DNA of 64,000 bases from Burkholderiaceae bacterium. GTDB taxonomy: Bacteria > Pseudomonadota > Gammaproteobacteria > Burkholderiales > Burkholderiaceae_E. Every line of letters begins with the position of its first letter. Positions within the stretch are counted from its first letter, which is position 1. Positions 35,362 to 43,914 of this stretch are shown here, one piece after another. The position numbers were made by a program, and so were the translations under genes. Under the pieces are notes generated by a model. The model searched no databases. It saw only the letters and a program-made list of their open reading frames with translations, and was not told the DNA's origin. The stretch spans positions 1 to 64,000 of the forward strand of contig JAJPES010000077.1 in assembly GCA_021166725.1 (NCBI GenBank), written 5' to 3'.

Positions 35362-35544
35362 TCAACGCGGCGGAGGCTGCGGCGGTGGGGTCTGCGGATC
35401 CGGTGCGGGCGCCGGATCGGGCGGCGGCGCAGGCTGCGGGTCGGTGACCGGCGCAGGATCGCCGACCGGTTGCGGCACCGGATCGCCGATCGGGCCGAGC
35501 GGCCCGTCCGGCGTCTGGGGATCGGGCCGGGGAGCCGTGGTCAT
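35362..35544 (-). CDS. Proline-rich 60-residue protein
   Basis: Short protein starting MTTAPRPDPQTPDGPLGPIG and ending in PPPQPPPR. Roughly half its residues are Pro, Asp or Ala in repeating PAPDP-like units. There is no signal peptide. Its ATG overlaps the BON gene stop by four bases, and its stop is close to the start of the phosphodiesterase gene, so it sits in a coupled chain. The chain position favours a real gene. The function is unknown. Confidence 0.55.
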   Translation of the reverse strand: MTTAPRPDPQTPDGPLGPIGDPVPQPVGDPAPVTDPQPAPPPDPAPAPDPQTPPPQPPPR

Positions 35545-36317
35545 TGGACACGGACCTTCAGGCGGTTGTCGACGTCCTTCACGCCCCACGCGCCGTCGGC
35601 GATGTCCTCGATGGCGAACTTGCTGAAGCGGTCGGGCACCTCGCCCTCGAGCCGCACGCGCCCCTCGTCAACGTGCACGTCGACCCCGCTCAGGTCGATC
35701 CACGGCTCGTCGCTCAGGCGCTCGCAGATGTCGTCGCGCAGTCGCTCGTCGGACCGGACGTAGCCCTTCGGCCCCCTGCGCTCGGCTCCACCGCGGTCGT
35801 AGCGCGCGATTCCCGCGGTTCCGCTCGGCGTTGCCGCGCCGACGACGTTCCCGTACAGGCGGCTGCCGTACTCGCCGCGCCGCCACAGGTCGTCGCGATC
35901 CTCCGGGTCGAATGATCGGTGCTCTTCGAAACGCGTGCGCAACCGGGCGTCGCGCCGTCCCGACGGATCGGCATAGCGCGCGCCGCCCGGGTAATGGTAT
36001 CCGCGGCCGGTGAAACGCGTGTCGAGCTCGCGTTGCCGCGGCGTCGCGTCGTCGGGCGTATCGGCGCGCTGCATGGTGCCGGTTGGATAGCGATCGTCCC
36101 GGTCGGTGCGGTTGTCGTCGCGCCAGGGACGGTTGTCTTCCTGCAGGTAACGACGCGGGATAGCCTCCCCGGTGCGGGGATCGTGCATCGGTGCATCGAA
36201 CTCGCGACTACGCTGGTCGAACTCGCGCACGCCGCGGTCGCGCTCGAATTCGTGCGCTTCGCGATTCGGACTCGTCCTGCGCGCGGGACGCGGATCGTCG
36301 GGTCTCGGGTCTTGCAT
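35541..36317 (-). CDS. BON-domain protein
   Basis: 258 residues, very hydrophilic. The first 170 are rich in Arg and Asp (HEFERDRGVREFDQRSREFD, NRPWRDDNRTDRDDRYPTG). The BON domain fills the last 75 residues (DERLRDDICERLSDEPWIDL to DVDNRLKVRV). BON domains bind phospholipids, and most carriers are periplasmic or outer-membrane osmotic-stress proteins. No signal peptide is visible here. GGAGG lies eight bases before the ATG. It starts the chain leading to the proline-rich protein, phosphodiesterase and clsB. Confidence 0.85.
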   Translation of the reverse strand: MQDPRPDDPRPARRTSPNREAHEFERDRGVREFDQRSREFDAPMHDPRTGEAIPRRYLQEDNRPWRDDNRTDRDDRYPTGTMQRADTPDDATPRQRELDTRFTGRGYHYPGGARYADPSGRRDARLRTRFEEHRSFDPEDRDDLWRRGEYGSRLYGNVVGAATPSGTAGIARYDRGGAERRGPKGYVRSDERLRDDICERLSDEPWIDLSGVDVHVDEGRVRLEGEVPDRFSKFAIEDIADGAWGVKDVDNRLKVRVQ

Positions 36318-36565
36318 CTTGCCACCTCCGGTCTTGCTGCTTCGCGGCAACGGGGCGCGACGCAAGCGGCGTGCCTTTCGGACGGGCGGTTGCAGGAGGC
36401 CAGCAAAACCGGCCCACCCTGCCTCTGCGAGACGCCGCGCACACGGGCACCGGGTTTGCTCGGTCGTTGCTTCGGGCGCAGCGCAAGAACGACCCTTTCG
36501 CGCCCGATCCCCCCGGAGGAGCCTGGATGTCCTTTTCCCGCGCGGCCGCGCAGCGGCCCTGATCG
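36318..36565. other. Divergent spacer between BON gene and egtB
   Basis: A 248-base spacer with no supported gene other than a very short leader frame at 36527-36562. It must hold promoters for the BON chain and for egtBD. No clear sigma-70 boxes could be resolved. Confidence 0.4.
36527..36562 (+). promoter_or_regulatory. Possible 11-codon leader ORF before egtB
   Basis: ATG with a strong GGAGGAG ribosome site seven bases upstream opens MSFSRAAAQRP, which stops three bases before the egtB ATG. egtB itself has no good ribosome site, so its translation may depend on ribosomes ending here. Confidence 0.4.
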
Positions 36566-37933
36566 ATGGGTTCGCGCGCATTCGGCGAAATCGGCCGCCG
36601 GCCCCAGGCCGGCAGCGACGCGGCACTGCACCTGCGTTTTCTCGACGCGCGGGGCGCAACGGCACAACTTGCCGAAGGACTGTCCGACGCCGACGCCACG
36701 GTGCAGTCGATGCGCGACGCCAGCCCCGCAAAGTGGCATCTGGCGCACACCACCTGGTACTTCGAAGCTTTCGTGCTGGCGGCTCACGACGAAAAGTACC
36801 GACCTTTCGACGAGCGCTTCGCATACCTTTTCAATTCGTATTACGAGACGCTGGGGGCACGACACCCGCGCCCGCAGCGCGGCATGCTCACCCGCCCGGA
36901 GCTCGCGCGCGTGCTGCGCTATCGATCGCACGTCGAGGAAGCCGTCCTGTCGCTGCTCGGGCGCCTGCACGAACTTGCGCCCCCGGCCGCACAGGCGGTT
37001 CGCAACCTCGTCGAACTCGGCGTGCAGCACGAGCAGCAGCATCAGGAACTGCTGCTCACCGACCTTCTGCATCTGTTCTCGCTGAATCCGCTCGCACCCG
37101 TGTATCGGGAAGACCCTGCCGGGGTGCACCACTGCCCGGACGGCGAGCCGATGCGTTTCGTCGCGTTTGAGGGCGGTCGCGTGCCGATCGGCCACGGGGG
37201 CGAAAACTTCGCCTACGACTGCGAAGGTCCGGCGCACGAAGTCCTGCTGCAACCGTTCGCGATCGGCAGGCGCCCGGTCTCGAACGGCGAATGGCTCGAT
37301 TTCATCGACGACGGCGGCTACCGCGACCCGTTGCTCTGGCTGTCCGACGGCTGGGACCGCGTGCGCGAAGAGCGCTGGGAAGCTCCGCTGTACTGGCGGC
37401 GCGGCAGCGAAGGCTGGAAGACGATGACCCTGCACGGCGAGCGTGACCTCGACCTGCACGCCCCGGTGTCGCACGTCAGCTACTACGAAGCCGATGCGTT
37501 CGCGCGCTGGGCAGGCAAGCGCCTGCCGACCGAGTTCGAATGGGAGACCGCTGCCCGCGCCTCGCTGCACGACGACGTCGCCCCCGCCGGCGACGACGAC
37601 GCGCGCGTCGAGCAGGCGCCCGTCCTCGACGGGCATTTTGCCGACGCCGGTTGCTTCGTTCCGACGGCGACACGCAGTCCGTCCACGCTGCAGCAGATGT
37701 TCGGCGACGTCTGGGAATGGACGTCGAGTTCGTTCGCGCCCTACCCGGGCTTCCGCGCCGCGCCCGGCGCCGCCGGCGAATACAACGGCAAGTTCATGTG
37801 CGGGCAGTACGTGCTGCGCGGCGGTTCTTGCGCCACGCCGCGCGGCCACGTCCGCGCCACCTACCGCAACTTCTTTCCACCCCCTGCGCGCTGGCAGTTC
37901 TCCGGCGTGCGTCTCGCCGAGGATCGTCCATGA
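36566..37933 (+). CDS. egtB: Ergothioneine biosynthesis sulfoxide synthase EgtB
   Basis: Non-haem iron enzyme that joins a thiol donor to trimethyl-histidine (hercynine) and oxidises it, 455 residues. The N-terminal DinB-like domain supplies the iron ligands, WHLAHTTWYFE and VQHEQQHQELL (HxxxHxE). The C-terminal FGE-sulfatase domain runs from VPIGHGGENFAYDCEGPAHE to LRGGSCATPRGHVRATYRNF. The stop overlaps the egtD start, so the operon is egtBD. Whether cysteine or gamma-glutamylcysteine is the sulfur donor cannot be read here. No egtA, egtC or egtE was found nearby. Confidence 0.93.
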   Translation: MGSRAFGEIGRRPQAGSDAALHLRFLDARGATAQLAEGLSDADATVQSMRDASPAKWHLAHTTWYFEAFVLAAHDEKYRPFDERFAYLFNSYYETLGARHPRPQRGMLTRPELARVLRYRSHVEEAVLSLLGRLHELAPPAAQAVRNLVELGVQHEQQHQELLLTDLLHLFSLNPLAPVYREDPAGVHHCPDGEPMRFVAFEGGRVPIGHGGENFAYDCEGPAHEVLLQPFAIGRRPVSNGEWLDFIDDGGYRDPLLWLSDGWDRVREERWEAPLYWRRGSEGWKTMTLHGERDLDLHAPVSHVSYYEADAFARWAGKRLPTEFEWETAARASLHDDVAPAGDDDARVEQAPVLDGHFADAGCFVPTATRSPSTLQQMFGDVWEWTSSSFAPYPGFRAAPGAAGEYNGKFMCGQYVLRGGSCATPRGHVRATYRNFFPPPARWQFSGVRLAEDRP

Positions 37934-39036
37934 CCACGCAGCATCTCCGCAACTTTTCCCCCGGCGCCGAGCCCCGCACCCCGCGGCCGCTGCTGCGTCC
38001 GCCGGCGGAAGTCGATCGCCCCGGCCGCGTGCCGGTCGATCATGCCGACTCCCGGCGGTCGCGCGAGCTGCGGGCGGAAATCACCGGCTGGACGAGCTAC
38101 GACCCGCGCCTGGCGGCCGATGTGCTCTCCGGCCTTTCGCAGCCGCGCAAGTCGATTCCCTCCACGTGGCTGTACGACCAGCGCGGCTCGCAGCTGTTCG
38201 AAGCGATCACCGAACTGCCGGAGTACTACGCCACGCGCAGCGAAATCGCGCTGCTTCGCAACTGCGCCGCCGAGATCGCCGAGGAGATCGGACCCGATGC
38301 GACGATGATCGAGATCGGCAGCGGCTCGAGCCGCAAGACGCCGCTGCTGCTCGGCGCGATGCAGCGTCCGTACGCCTACGTTCCGGTCGACATCTCCGGC
38401 GCATTCCTGATGCACTCCGCCGCGCTGCTGCGCGGGCGCTTCCCCGACGTACGCATCATGCCGGTGGTCGGCGACTTCAAGCGGCCGGTGCAGTTGCCGC
38501 ACGCGCTGCGCTTCGCGCCCGCCCGCGGCCGGCGCATTGTCTTCTTCCCCGGCTCCACCATCGGCAATCTCACGCCCGAGGAAGCGGTGCAATGCCTCGA
38601 ACGACTCGGCGACCTGTGCGGGCCGAACGGGCTCATCGTCCTCGGCGTGGACCAGAATCACAACGAGGAGACGCTGCTGCCGGCCTACAACGACGCTGCC
38701 GGCGTCACCGCCGCCTTCAACCTGAACCTGCTCGAGCGGATCAACCGCGAACTCGGCGGCAGCTTCGACGTGGGCGCCTTCCGCCACGAGGCTCGCTACG
38801 ACAGCGACAAGCGCCGCATCGAGATGCACCTGGTGAGCGTTCGCGAGCAGACGGCCGAAGTGCTGCGTCGGCCGTTCGCGTTCGCGCAGGGCGAAACGAT
38901 CCACACGGAAAACTCGTACAAATACGATCGCGAGGCAATCGAGTCGATGGCCGCGCGCGCGAAGATGCGCCGGCTCGCCGGCTGGGTGGAGGAACGCGGA
39001 CGCTTCGCGGTGCACCTGCTGGAACCGCACACCTGA
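37930..39036 (+). CDS. egtD: Histidine N-alpha-methyltransferase EgtD
   Basis: SAM-dependent enzyme that makes hercynine by trimethylating histidine, 368 residues. The family sequence reads SIPSTWLYDQRGSQLFEAIT, then ELPEYYATRSE, the SAM motif MIEIGSGSSRKTPLLL, and FFPGSTIGNLTPEEA. The first 45 residues are a polar extension. It directly follows egtB with a four-base overlap (ATGA). EgtB and EgtD together should give ergothioneine precursor, a thiol protectant. Confidence 0.94.
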   Translation: MTTQHLRNFSPGAEPRTPRPLLRPPAEVDRPGRVPVDHADSRRSRELRAEITGWTSYDPRLAADVLSGLSQPRKSIPSTWLYDQRGSQLFEAITELPEYYATRSEIALLRNCAAEIAEEIGPDATMIEIGSGSSRKTPLLLGAMQRPYAYVPVDISGAFLMHSAALLRGRFPDVRIMPVVGDFKRPVQLPHALRFAPARGRRIVFFPGSTIGNLTPEEAVQCLERLGDLCGPNGLIVLGVDQNHNEETLLPAYNDAAGVTAAFNLNLLERINRELGGSFDVGAFRHEARYDSDKRRIEMHLVSVREQTAEVLRRPFAFAQGETIHTENSYKYDREAIESMAARAKMRRLAGWVEERGRFAVHLLEPHT

Positions 39037-39066
39037 GACACGCACCGTAGACACGCACCTGACCCA

Positions 39067-39101
39067 CCGGGCGGCCCTGCGTCAGCCGAGCGGCCGCCCG
39101 G
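39067..39101. terminator. Strong hairpin at the egtD/yihY convergence
   Basis: CCGGGCGGCC and GGCCGCCCGG (39067-39076 and 39092-39101) form a perfect 10-bp stem in the convergent gap and the last codons of the YihY gene. It is a likely two-way terminator, without a T-tract. Confidence 0.4.
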
Positions 39102-39981
39102 GGTCGTCGTCTTCCGGATGCACGGCTTCGCCTTGCAGTTCGCGCCGCAGGTGAGCCGTGAGTTCCGCGCCGAACAGGAACACCGCCGACGAGAAATACA
39201 GCCACATCAGCAGCACGGCGAGCGCGCCGGCGGCACCGAACGCGCTCGCCGTCCCGGCGCGCGACAGGTACAGGCCGAACAGATTCTTGCCGACGCTGAA
39301 CAGCAGCGCGGCGGCGAACGCGCCGATCGCAACGTTGCTCCAGCGCAGCCGCGGCGCCGGCAGGAACTTCAGCAGGGCCGCGAAGGCCGCCGTCAACGCG
39401 AGCAGCATCGTGACGCGCTGCACCAGCGCGATCCACCGCCGCATCCCGGCGTCGCCCAGCAGTTCGTTCACGACGAAGGAAACGGCAGCGTCGAGCATGA
39501 GGAGCACGACGACGAGAACGCCGATGCCGACGACGAGCCCGAACGAAGTGAGTCGCACGCGAAGCATCGCGAGCCACGTCTTGCTCGGCGGCGCCTGGTT
39601 CCAGATCACGTTCAATGACTGGTTCAGCTGCGCGAAAGTTGCCGATGCGCCCACCGCGACACCGGCAGCGGAGATCCAGGTACTCGGTCCGCCCTGGCCC
39701 GACTTCCACGCGCTCGCGAGCATCGCCTGCACCACGCGCGCACCGTCCTCGCCGACGAGTCCGCCGATCTCGTCGATGAGCCGGCCCTGCACCGCGTCCG
39801 CACCGAGAAAGTAGCCGGCGACGGCGATGACGATCACGAGCATCGGCGCCAGCGAAAACGCCGCGTAGAACGCGAGCGCCGCGGCCATCGTCGGGCAGCG
39901 GTCGCGGCCGAAGCTGCTGACTGCCGCGGAGAGCGAGTGGACGAAGCCCGAATGCCGCAGGCGCCCGAGCCACGCCGGCAT
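39082..39981 (-). CDS. YihY/virulence factor BrkB family membrane protein
   Basis: 299 residues with about six transmembrane segments. The family motif starts DRCPTMAAALAFYAAFSLAP near residue 27, with a short PSTWISAAGVAVGASATFAQLN loop and RWSNVAIGAFAAALLFSVGK later. These proteins are sometimes labelled ribonuclease BN, which is incorrect for this family. Its transport or membrane role is unknown. The ATG shares its A with the stop of the upstream small gene. Confidence 0.88.
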   Translation of the reverse strand: MPAWLGRLRHSGFVHSLSAAVSSFGRDRCPTMAAALAFYAAFSLAPMLVIVIAVAGYFLGADAVQGRLIDEIGGLVGEDGARVVQAMLASAWKSGQGGPSTWISAAGVAVGASATFAQLNQSLNVIWNQAPPSKTWLAMLRVRLTSFGLVVGIGVLVVVLLMLDAAVSFVVNELLGDAGMRRWIALVQRVTMLLALTAAFAALLKFLPAPRLRWSNVAIGAFAAALLFSVGKNLFGLYLSRAGTASAFGAAGALAVLLMWLYFSSAVFLFGAELTAHLRRELQGEAVHPEDDDPGRPLG

Positions 39982-40214
39982 CAGCGATCGCGCTGCTGCG
40001 TTCGCTTCCGCTCCCGCTCGCGCAGGATGCGGTTCTCCGGCTTCTCGTAGCCGCGGATGCCGCGGCGGTCGGTGTCCTGCTGTCCTTCCTCGACGTCGCG
40101 ATAGGCCTGCTCGATGATCTCGTCGGGCTCGCCCTGCTGGCTATCGCTCGACTGATCGCGCTCGTACGGCATGCGCGGAATCTTCCGGTCGAAGGACTTC
40201 TTCGGTGTAGTCAT
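39981..40214 (-). CDS. Small hydrophilic protein upstream of yihY
   Basis: 77 residues, strongly charged, with no hydrophobic segment (MTTPKKSFDRKIPRMPYERD start, then EIIEQAYRDVEEGQQDT and a Lys/Arg-rich end). A near-perfect AAGGAGG ribosome site precedes the ATG, and the stop joins the YihY start. The family is not recognised. The stress-type neighbourhood suggests a stress-related protein. Confidence 0.7.
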   Translation of the reverse strand: MTTPKKSFDRKIPRMPYERDQSSDSQQGEPDEIIEQAYRDVEEGQQDTDRRGIRGYEKPENRILRERERKRTQQRDR

Positions 40215-40352
40215 CGCGTAACGCCTCCTTCTCGCCGTCCTGCGCGGACGCAATGCCCGTACCCGGTGCGCGCGGCACGACGCGGCGAGGGCATGCGGAT
40301 TGCACGGCCGGCACCGACCGTGCGCGCGGCGCACTTCCTCGCAGAGGTTTGC

Positions 40353-40511
40353 ATGGCACTGTCCACCATCCTTCTGATCGTACTCGTCATACTCCTGATC
40401 GGCGCAATTCCCAGTTGGCCCTACAGCAGCGGTTGGGGCTACGGACCGAGCGGCGTTCTTGGCGTCATTCTCGTCGTCGTGATCGTTCTCGCGTTGATGG
40501 GCCGCATCTAG
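40353..40511 (+). CDS. DUF3309 small membrane protein
   Basis: 52-residue peptide with two hydrophobic stretches (MALSTILLIVLVILLIGAIP and GVLGVILVVVIVLAL) and the family centre PSWPYSSGWGYGPSG, typical of DUF3309. GAGG lies upstream of the ATG. These short proteins are common in soil Proteobacteria, often near envelope-stress genes. The function is unknown. Confidence 0.8.
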   Translation: MALSTILLIVLVILLIGAIPSWPYSSGWGYGPSGVLGVILVVVIVLALMGRI

Positions 40512-40613
40512 CTGCCCCGACCTCGAAGCCGACGTACGATAGCGGAAGCCCACCAGAGGCAAGGCGTCGGCGACTCGACGAGAGCGCCGCGCATGCAGAC
40601 CAGGAGACGACGC

Positions 40614-40844
40614 GTGGCCGAAGCCGATCGCGGCAGCGACACGATCCTCGCCGGATTCGCCGACGCGCGGGCGCTGGCGGCGAATGCCGCTGCCGCCTGC
40701 GACCGGACGGTCTCGTACGTCGTGCTGATCCTGACCGGCGTCAAACCGGTGTTCCGCCTTCGCCTGCTCGTCGTCACGGCGCTGCTGCCGGGCCGGGCGA
40801 GCTGGCATGCCTCCCCGACGCTCGTTCCGCCGACGTCCGGATGA
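40614..40844 (+). CDS. Possible small protein before the protease
   Basis: A 76-residue frame from GTG with AGGAGA six bases upstream lies in the 349-base gap between the DUF3309 and protease genes. It contains a hydrophobic stretch (VSYVVLILTGVKPVF). No family is recognised. It could be chance, and no other gene was seen in this gap. Confidence 0.35.
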   Translation: MAEADRGSDTILAGFADARALAANAAAACDRTVSYVVLILTGVKPVFRLRLLVVTALLPGRASWHASPTLVPPTSG

Positions 40845-40860
40845 ACGCACGGAGGACCGC

Positions 40861-41862
40861 ATGCGACGCGTGCCGCTCTACAGTCGCTCGAGCCGGACCG
40901 CCCCACCCGCCGGCGACGCCCGCGCGCCCGCTACGGGAGATCGCAGCGGCCACGAACCCGCAGCGCGGAGCAGCGCAAGCATTCGCAACGCGTCCGCAGG
41001 TGAAGCGGAGCGTGCCGGCCCCGATGCAGCGCGCGTCGAACATCCGACGAAACTCGCCTCGCGCCTGCGCGACTGGACGAAAGCGCACCCGCGCAGCCTC
41101 GCCGGCGCGTTCGCCGCGCTGCTGATCGCGACAGTCGTCGGCATCACGTCGTTCGGCGCGCCGCCGGCGCGCGTGATCACGCAGCGCGACATCGACCAGG
41201 CGGTGCTGCACGCGCTGCAGACGAACGCGCTGCCGTCGCCCGCTACGCGAGCCTGGGCGGCGATCCGGCCGTCGGTCGTACGGGTTCGAGCGCTCGACCC
41301 GCCACAGGACGACGGCAGCGAGTCGGAGCGAAACGTCGGCACCGGCGTGGTCATCGTCGACACCGGCACGATCCTCACGAACCTGCACGTCGTCGTGGGC
41401 GCACCTCGCCTGGAAGTCGAATTCGCCGACGGATCGGTGTCGGAAGCAACCGTCGCCGGACTCGAGCCGGACCAGGATCTGGCGGTGCTGCAAGCGAAGA
41501 CGATTCCCGACGACCTGAAGGCCGCGACGATGCGCAGCACCAGTGACCTGTCGGTGGGCGACACGGTGGTCGCCGTCGGCTTCCCCTTCGGCATAGGGCC
41601 GACGGCAACGGCGGGCATCGTATCCGGCGTTCGCCGCGAATTCCGCTCGCCCGAGGGCAAGCGGCTGCTCACGAACCTGATCCAGTTCGACGCCGCCGCC
41701 AATCCGGGCAACTCGGGCGGCCCCCTGGTTACCGCCGACGGCGAAGTCGTCGGCATCGTCACGGCGATCATGAATCCCACCGAGCAGCGCGTATTCATCG
41801 GCATCGGCTTCGCCGTTCCGATCGAGACCGCCGCCGCATCGGCCGGCATGTCGCCTTTCTGA
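40861..41862 (+). CDS. Trypsin-like (DegP/HtrA-type) serine protease without PDZ domain
   Basis: 333 residues. A polar 75-residue N-terminus is followed by one membrane helix (about 79-100), then a trypsin fold with H176 (TNLHVVVG), D206 (PDQDLAVLQ) and S285 (NPGNSGGPL) in the expected order. The protein ends soon after the fold, so no PDZ domain is present, unlike DegP/DegS. GGAGG precedes the ATG. It is probably a membrane-anchored periplasmic protease. It runs in the same direction as MoxR, 17 bases downstream. Confidence 0.88.
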   Translation: MRRVPLYSRSSRTAPPAGDARAPATGDRSGHEPAARSSASIRNASAGEAERAGPDAARVEHPTKLASRLRDWTKAHPRSLAGAFAALLIATVVGITSFGAPPARVITQRDIDQAVLHALQTNALPSPATRAWAAIRPSVVRVRALDPPQDDGSESERNVGTGVVIVDTGTILTNLHVVVGAPRLEVEFADGSVSEATVAGLEPDQDLAVLQAKTIPDDLKAATMRSTSDLSVGDTVVAVGFPFGIGPTATAGIVSGVRREFRSPEGKRLLTNLIQFDAAANPGNSGGPLVTADGEVVGIVTAIMNPTEQRVFIGIGFAVPIETAAASAGMSPF

Positions 41863-41879
41863 GTGGAGCGCCCACCGCG

Positions 41880-42941
41880 ATGAATCCCGAACTCGAACGC
41901 ACTGCAATGCCCCGCCCGAAGCCCGAGGTGCAAGGCGCGCCGATCGACCCCGGCGTCGCCGAGGAAATGCAGCGCGTCCTCTACGAGGTCAAGCGCATCG
42001 TCGTCGGGCAGGACCGTTTTCTCGAGCGCGTGCTGGTCGCGATGCTCGCGCAGGGACACCTGCTGGTGGAAGGAGTGCCGGGCCTGGCGAAGACACTCAC
42101 GATCAAGACGCTCGCACGCACGATTCGCGGCAGCTTCCGACGCATCCAGTTCACTCCCGACCTCGTCCCCGCCGACCTCGTCGGCACGCGCGTCTACAAC
42201 CAGAAGACGAGCGAATTCACGACGGTGCTCGGCCCGGTGTTCGCGAACCTGTTGCTCGCCGACGAGATCAACCGCGCGCCGGCCAAGGTGCAGAGCGCGC
42301 TGCTCGAGGTGATGGAGGAGCGGCAGGTCACCATCGCCGGCCAGACGCACAAGGTGCCCGAGCCCTTCCTCGTCATGGCCACGCAGAACCCGATCGAGAC
42401 CGAGGGAACCTACCCGCTGCCCGAAGCGCAGGTCGATCGCTTCATGATGAAAGTGCTCGTCGGCTACCCGAGCGAGGAAGAGGAGTTCGTCATCGTCGAG
42501 CGCGTCACCGGCGTGGAAACCGCGGTGGGCGCGGTCACCAGCACCGAGCGGCTGGCGGAACTGCAGCGCGCGTGCCGGCGCGTCTACGTCGACCCATCGC
42601 TCGTGCAGTACGCCGTGCGGATCGTGTTCGCCACGCGCGAGCCGGCCCGCTTCGGACTCGAAGACCTCGGGCGGCTGCTCGCCTTCGGGGCCAGTCCGCG
42701 TGCGACGATCCACCTGATCGAAGGCGCGCGCGCGCTCGCCTGCCTGCGCGGACGCTCGTACGCGCTGCCCGAGGACGTCACCGATCTCGTCCCCGATGTC
42801 CTGCGCCACCGCCTCGTGCTGTCGTACGAGGCGCTTGCCGAAGCGATGTCGCCCGACCAGCTCGTGCGTCGCATCCTCTCTGCCGTGCCGGCGCCCGAAG
42901 CGCCGCTCGAAGCGCATGTCGAAGCAAACCTCGCCGGGTGA
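41880..42941 (+). CDS. MoxR-family AAA+ ATPase
   Basis: 353 residues. Walker A is EGVPGLAKTLT, followed by PDLVPADLVGTRVYN. Walker B is LLLADEINRAPAKVQSALLE, and the sensor region is MATQNPIETEGTYPLPEAQV. MoxR ATPases act as chaperones for vWA-domain proteins, here next to DUF58 and vWA genes, a common three-gene set. The end overlaps the DUF58 start by 26 bases. Confidence 0.93.
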   Translation: MNPELERTAMPRPKPEVQGAPIDPGVAEEMQRVLYEVKRIVVGQDRFLERVLVAMLAQGHLLVEGVPGLAKTLTIKTLARTIRGSFRRIQFTPDLVPADLVGTRVYNQKTSEFTTVLGPVFANLLLADEINRAPAKVQSALLEVMEERQVTIAGQTHKVPEPFLVMATQNPIETEGTYPLPEAQVDRFMMKVLVGYPSEEEEFVIVERVTGVETAVGAVTSTERLAELQRACRRVYVDPSLVQYAVRIVFATREPARFGLEDLGRLLAFGASPRATIHLIEGARALACLRGRSYALPEDVTDLVPDVLRHRLVLSYEALAEAMSPDQLVRRILSAVPAPEAPLEAHVEANLAG

Positions 42942-43914
42942 ACGCGGCTTCGCTCCGGGCAGCGCGCCCACCGCGAACGGAGCGCGCCCGGCCGCCGCCG
43001 AGCAGGTGCTGCGCCGGCTCGAGTGGACCGTATTGCGCCGGCTCGACGGCCTGCTGCAGGGCGATTACCGCACGCTGTTTCGCGGCGTCGGCCTCGACCT
43101 CGCCGACCTGCGCGAATACCAGCACCACGACGACGTACGCTATATCGACTGGAACGTCACCGCACGGCTGCAAACTCCCTACGTACGCGAGTACACCGAG
43201 TCGCGCGAGATCGCCGCGTGGATGCTGCTCGACCTGAGCGCATCGATCGACTTCGGCTCCGGTCGCACCAGCAAGCACGACGTCGCGCACGATTTCGTCG
43301 CCGTGCTCGCGCGCCTGCTCACGCGTCACGGCAACCGCGTCGGCGCGCTGTATTACGGCGACGGCGTCGAGTCGATGCTGCCTGCGCGCAGCGGGCGCAT
43401 GCAGGTGCTGCAACTGTTGCACCGCATGTCGAACCGCCCCGCGCACCGGCCCACCCGGGGCACCGACCTGCGCGAGCTGCTGCGCACCGCCGCGCAGACG
43501 ATCCGCAAGCGATCACTCGTGTTCGTCGTGTCCGACTTCTTCTCGACGCCGGGCTGGGCCGCACCGCTCGCCCAGCTCGTGCATCGCCACGAAGTGATCG
43601 CAGTGCGGCTGTACGACCCGCTCGAGCACCGGCTGCCCGACCTCGGGCTCGTCACCATGCAGGACGCCGAAACCGGCGAGCAGATGTTCGTCGACACGCA
43701 CGATCTCGCATTCCGGCGCCGCTTCGCGCAGGCTGCCGAGCGCCGCGAGAAAGCGCTGCGCGAAGCCTTCGCCGCCGCCGGCGTCGACGTGCTCGAACTG
43801 TCCACCGACGACGACCTCGTCGACGCACTGCTGCGTTTCGCCGACCTGCGCAAGCGGCGCGGCCGCTTCGGCGAGGCGTCGGCACTCGTTGCAACCCGGG
43901 GGGCCACGCCATGA
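42916..43914 (+). CDS. DUF58 domain protein
   Basis: 332 residues. The DUF58 motif is RGVGLDLADLREYQHHDDVR then YIDWNVTARLQTPYVREY near residue 65. A vWA-like fold follows with LLDLSASIDFGSG. ATG at 42916 overlaps the MoxR end, and the stop overlaps the vWA gene start (ATGA). It is usually part of MoxR/vWA sets and assists them. Its precise activity is unknown. Confidence 0.9.
   Translation: MSKQTSPGERGFAPGSAPTANGARPAAAEQVLRRLEWTVLRRLDGLLQGDYRTLFRGVGLDLADLREYQHHDDVRYIDWNVTARLQTPYVREYTESREIAAWMLLDLSASIDFGSGRTSKHDVAHDFVAVLARLLTRHGNRVGALYYGDGVESMLPARSGRMQVLQLLHRMSNRPAHRPTRGTDLRELLRTAAQTIRKRSLVFVVSDFFSTPGWAAPLAQLVHRHEVIAVRLYDPLEHRLPDLGLVTMQDAETGEQMFVDTHDLAFRRRFAQAAERREKALREAFAAAGVDVLELSTDDDLVDALLRFADLRKRRGRFGEASALVATRGATP

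Noticed and set aside
35714-37849. A 711-codon frame opposite egtB and into the BON gene
   Set aside because: EgtB is clear on the plus strand. The antisense product has no recognisable motif.
39082-39981. Ribonuclease BN
   Set aside because: The name is an old mislabel of YihY/BrkB-type membrane proteins. No nuclease motif is present.
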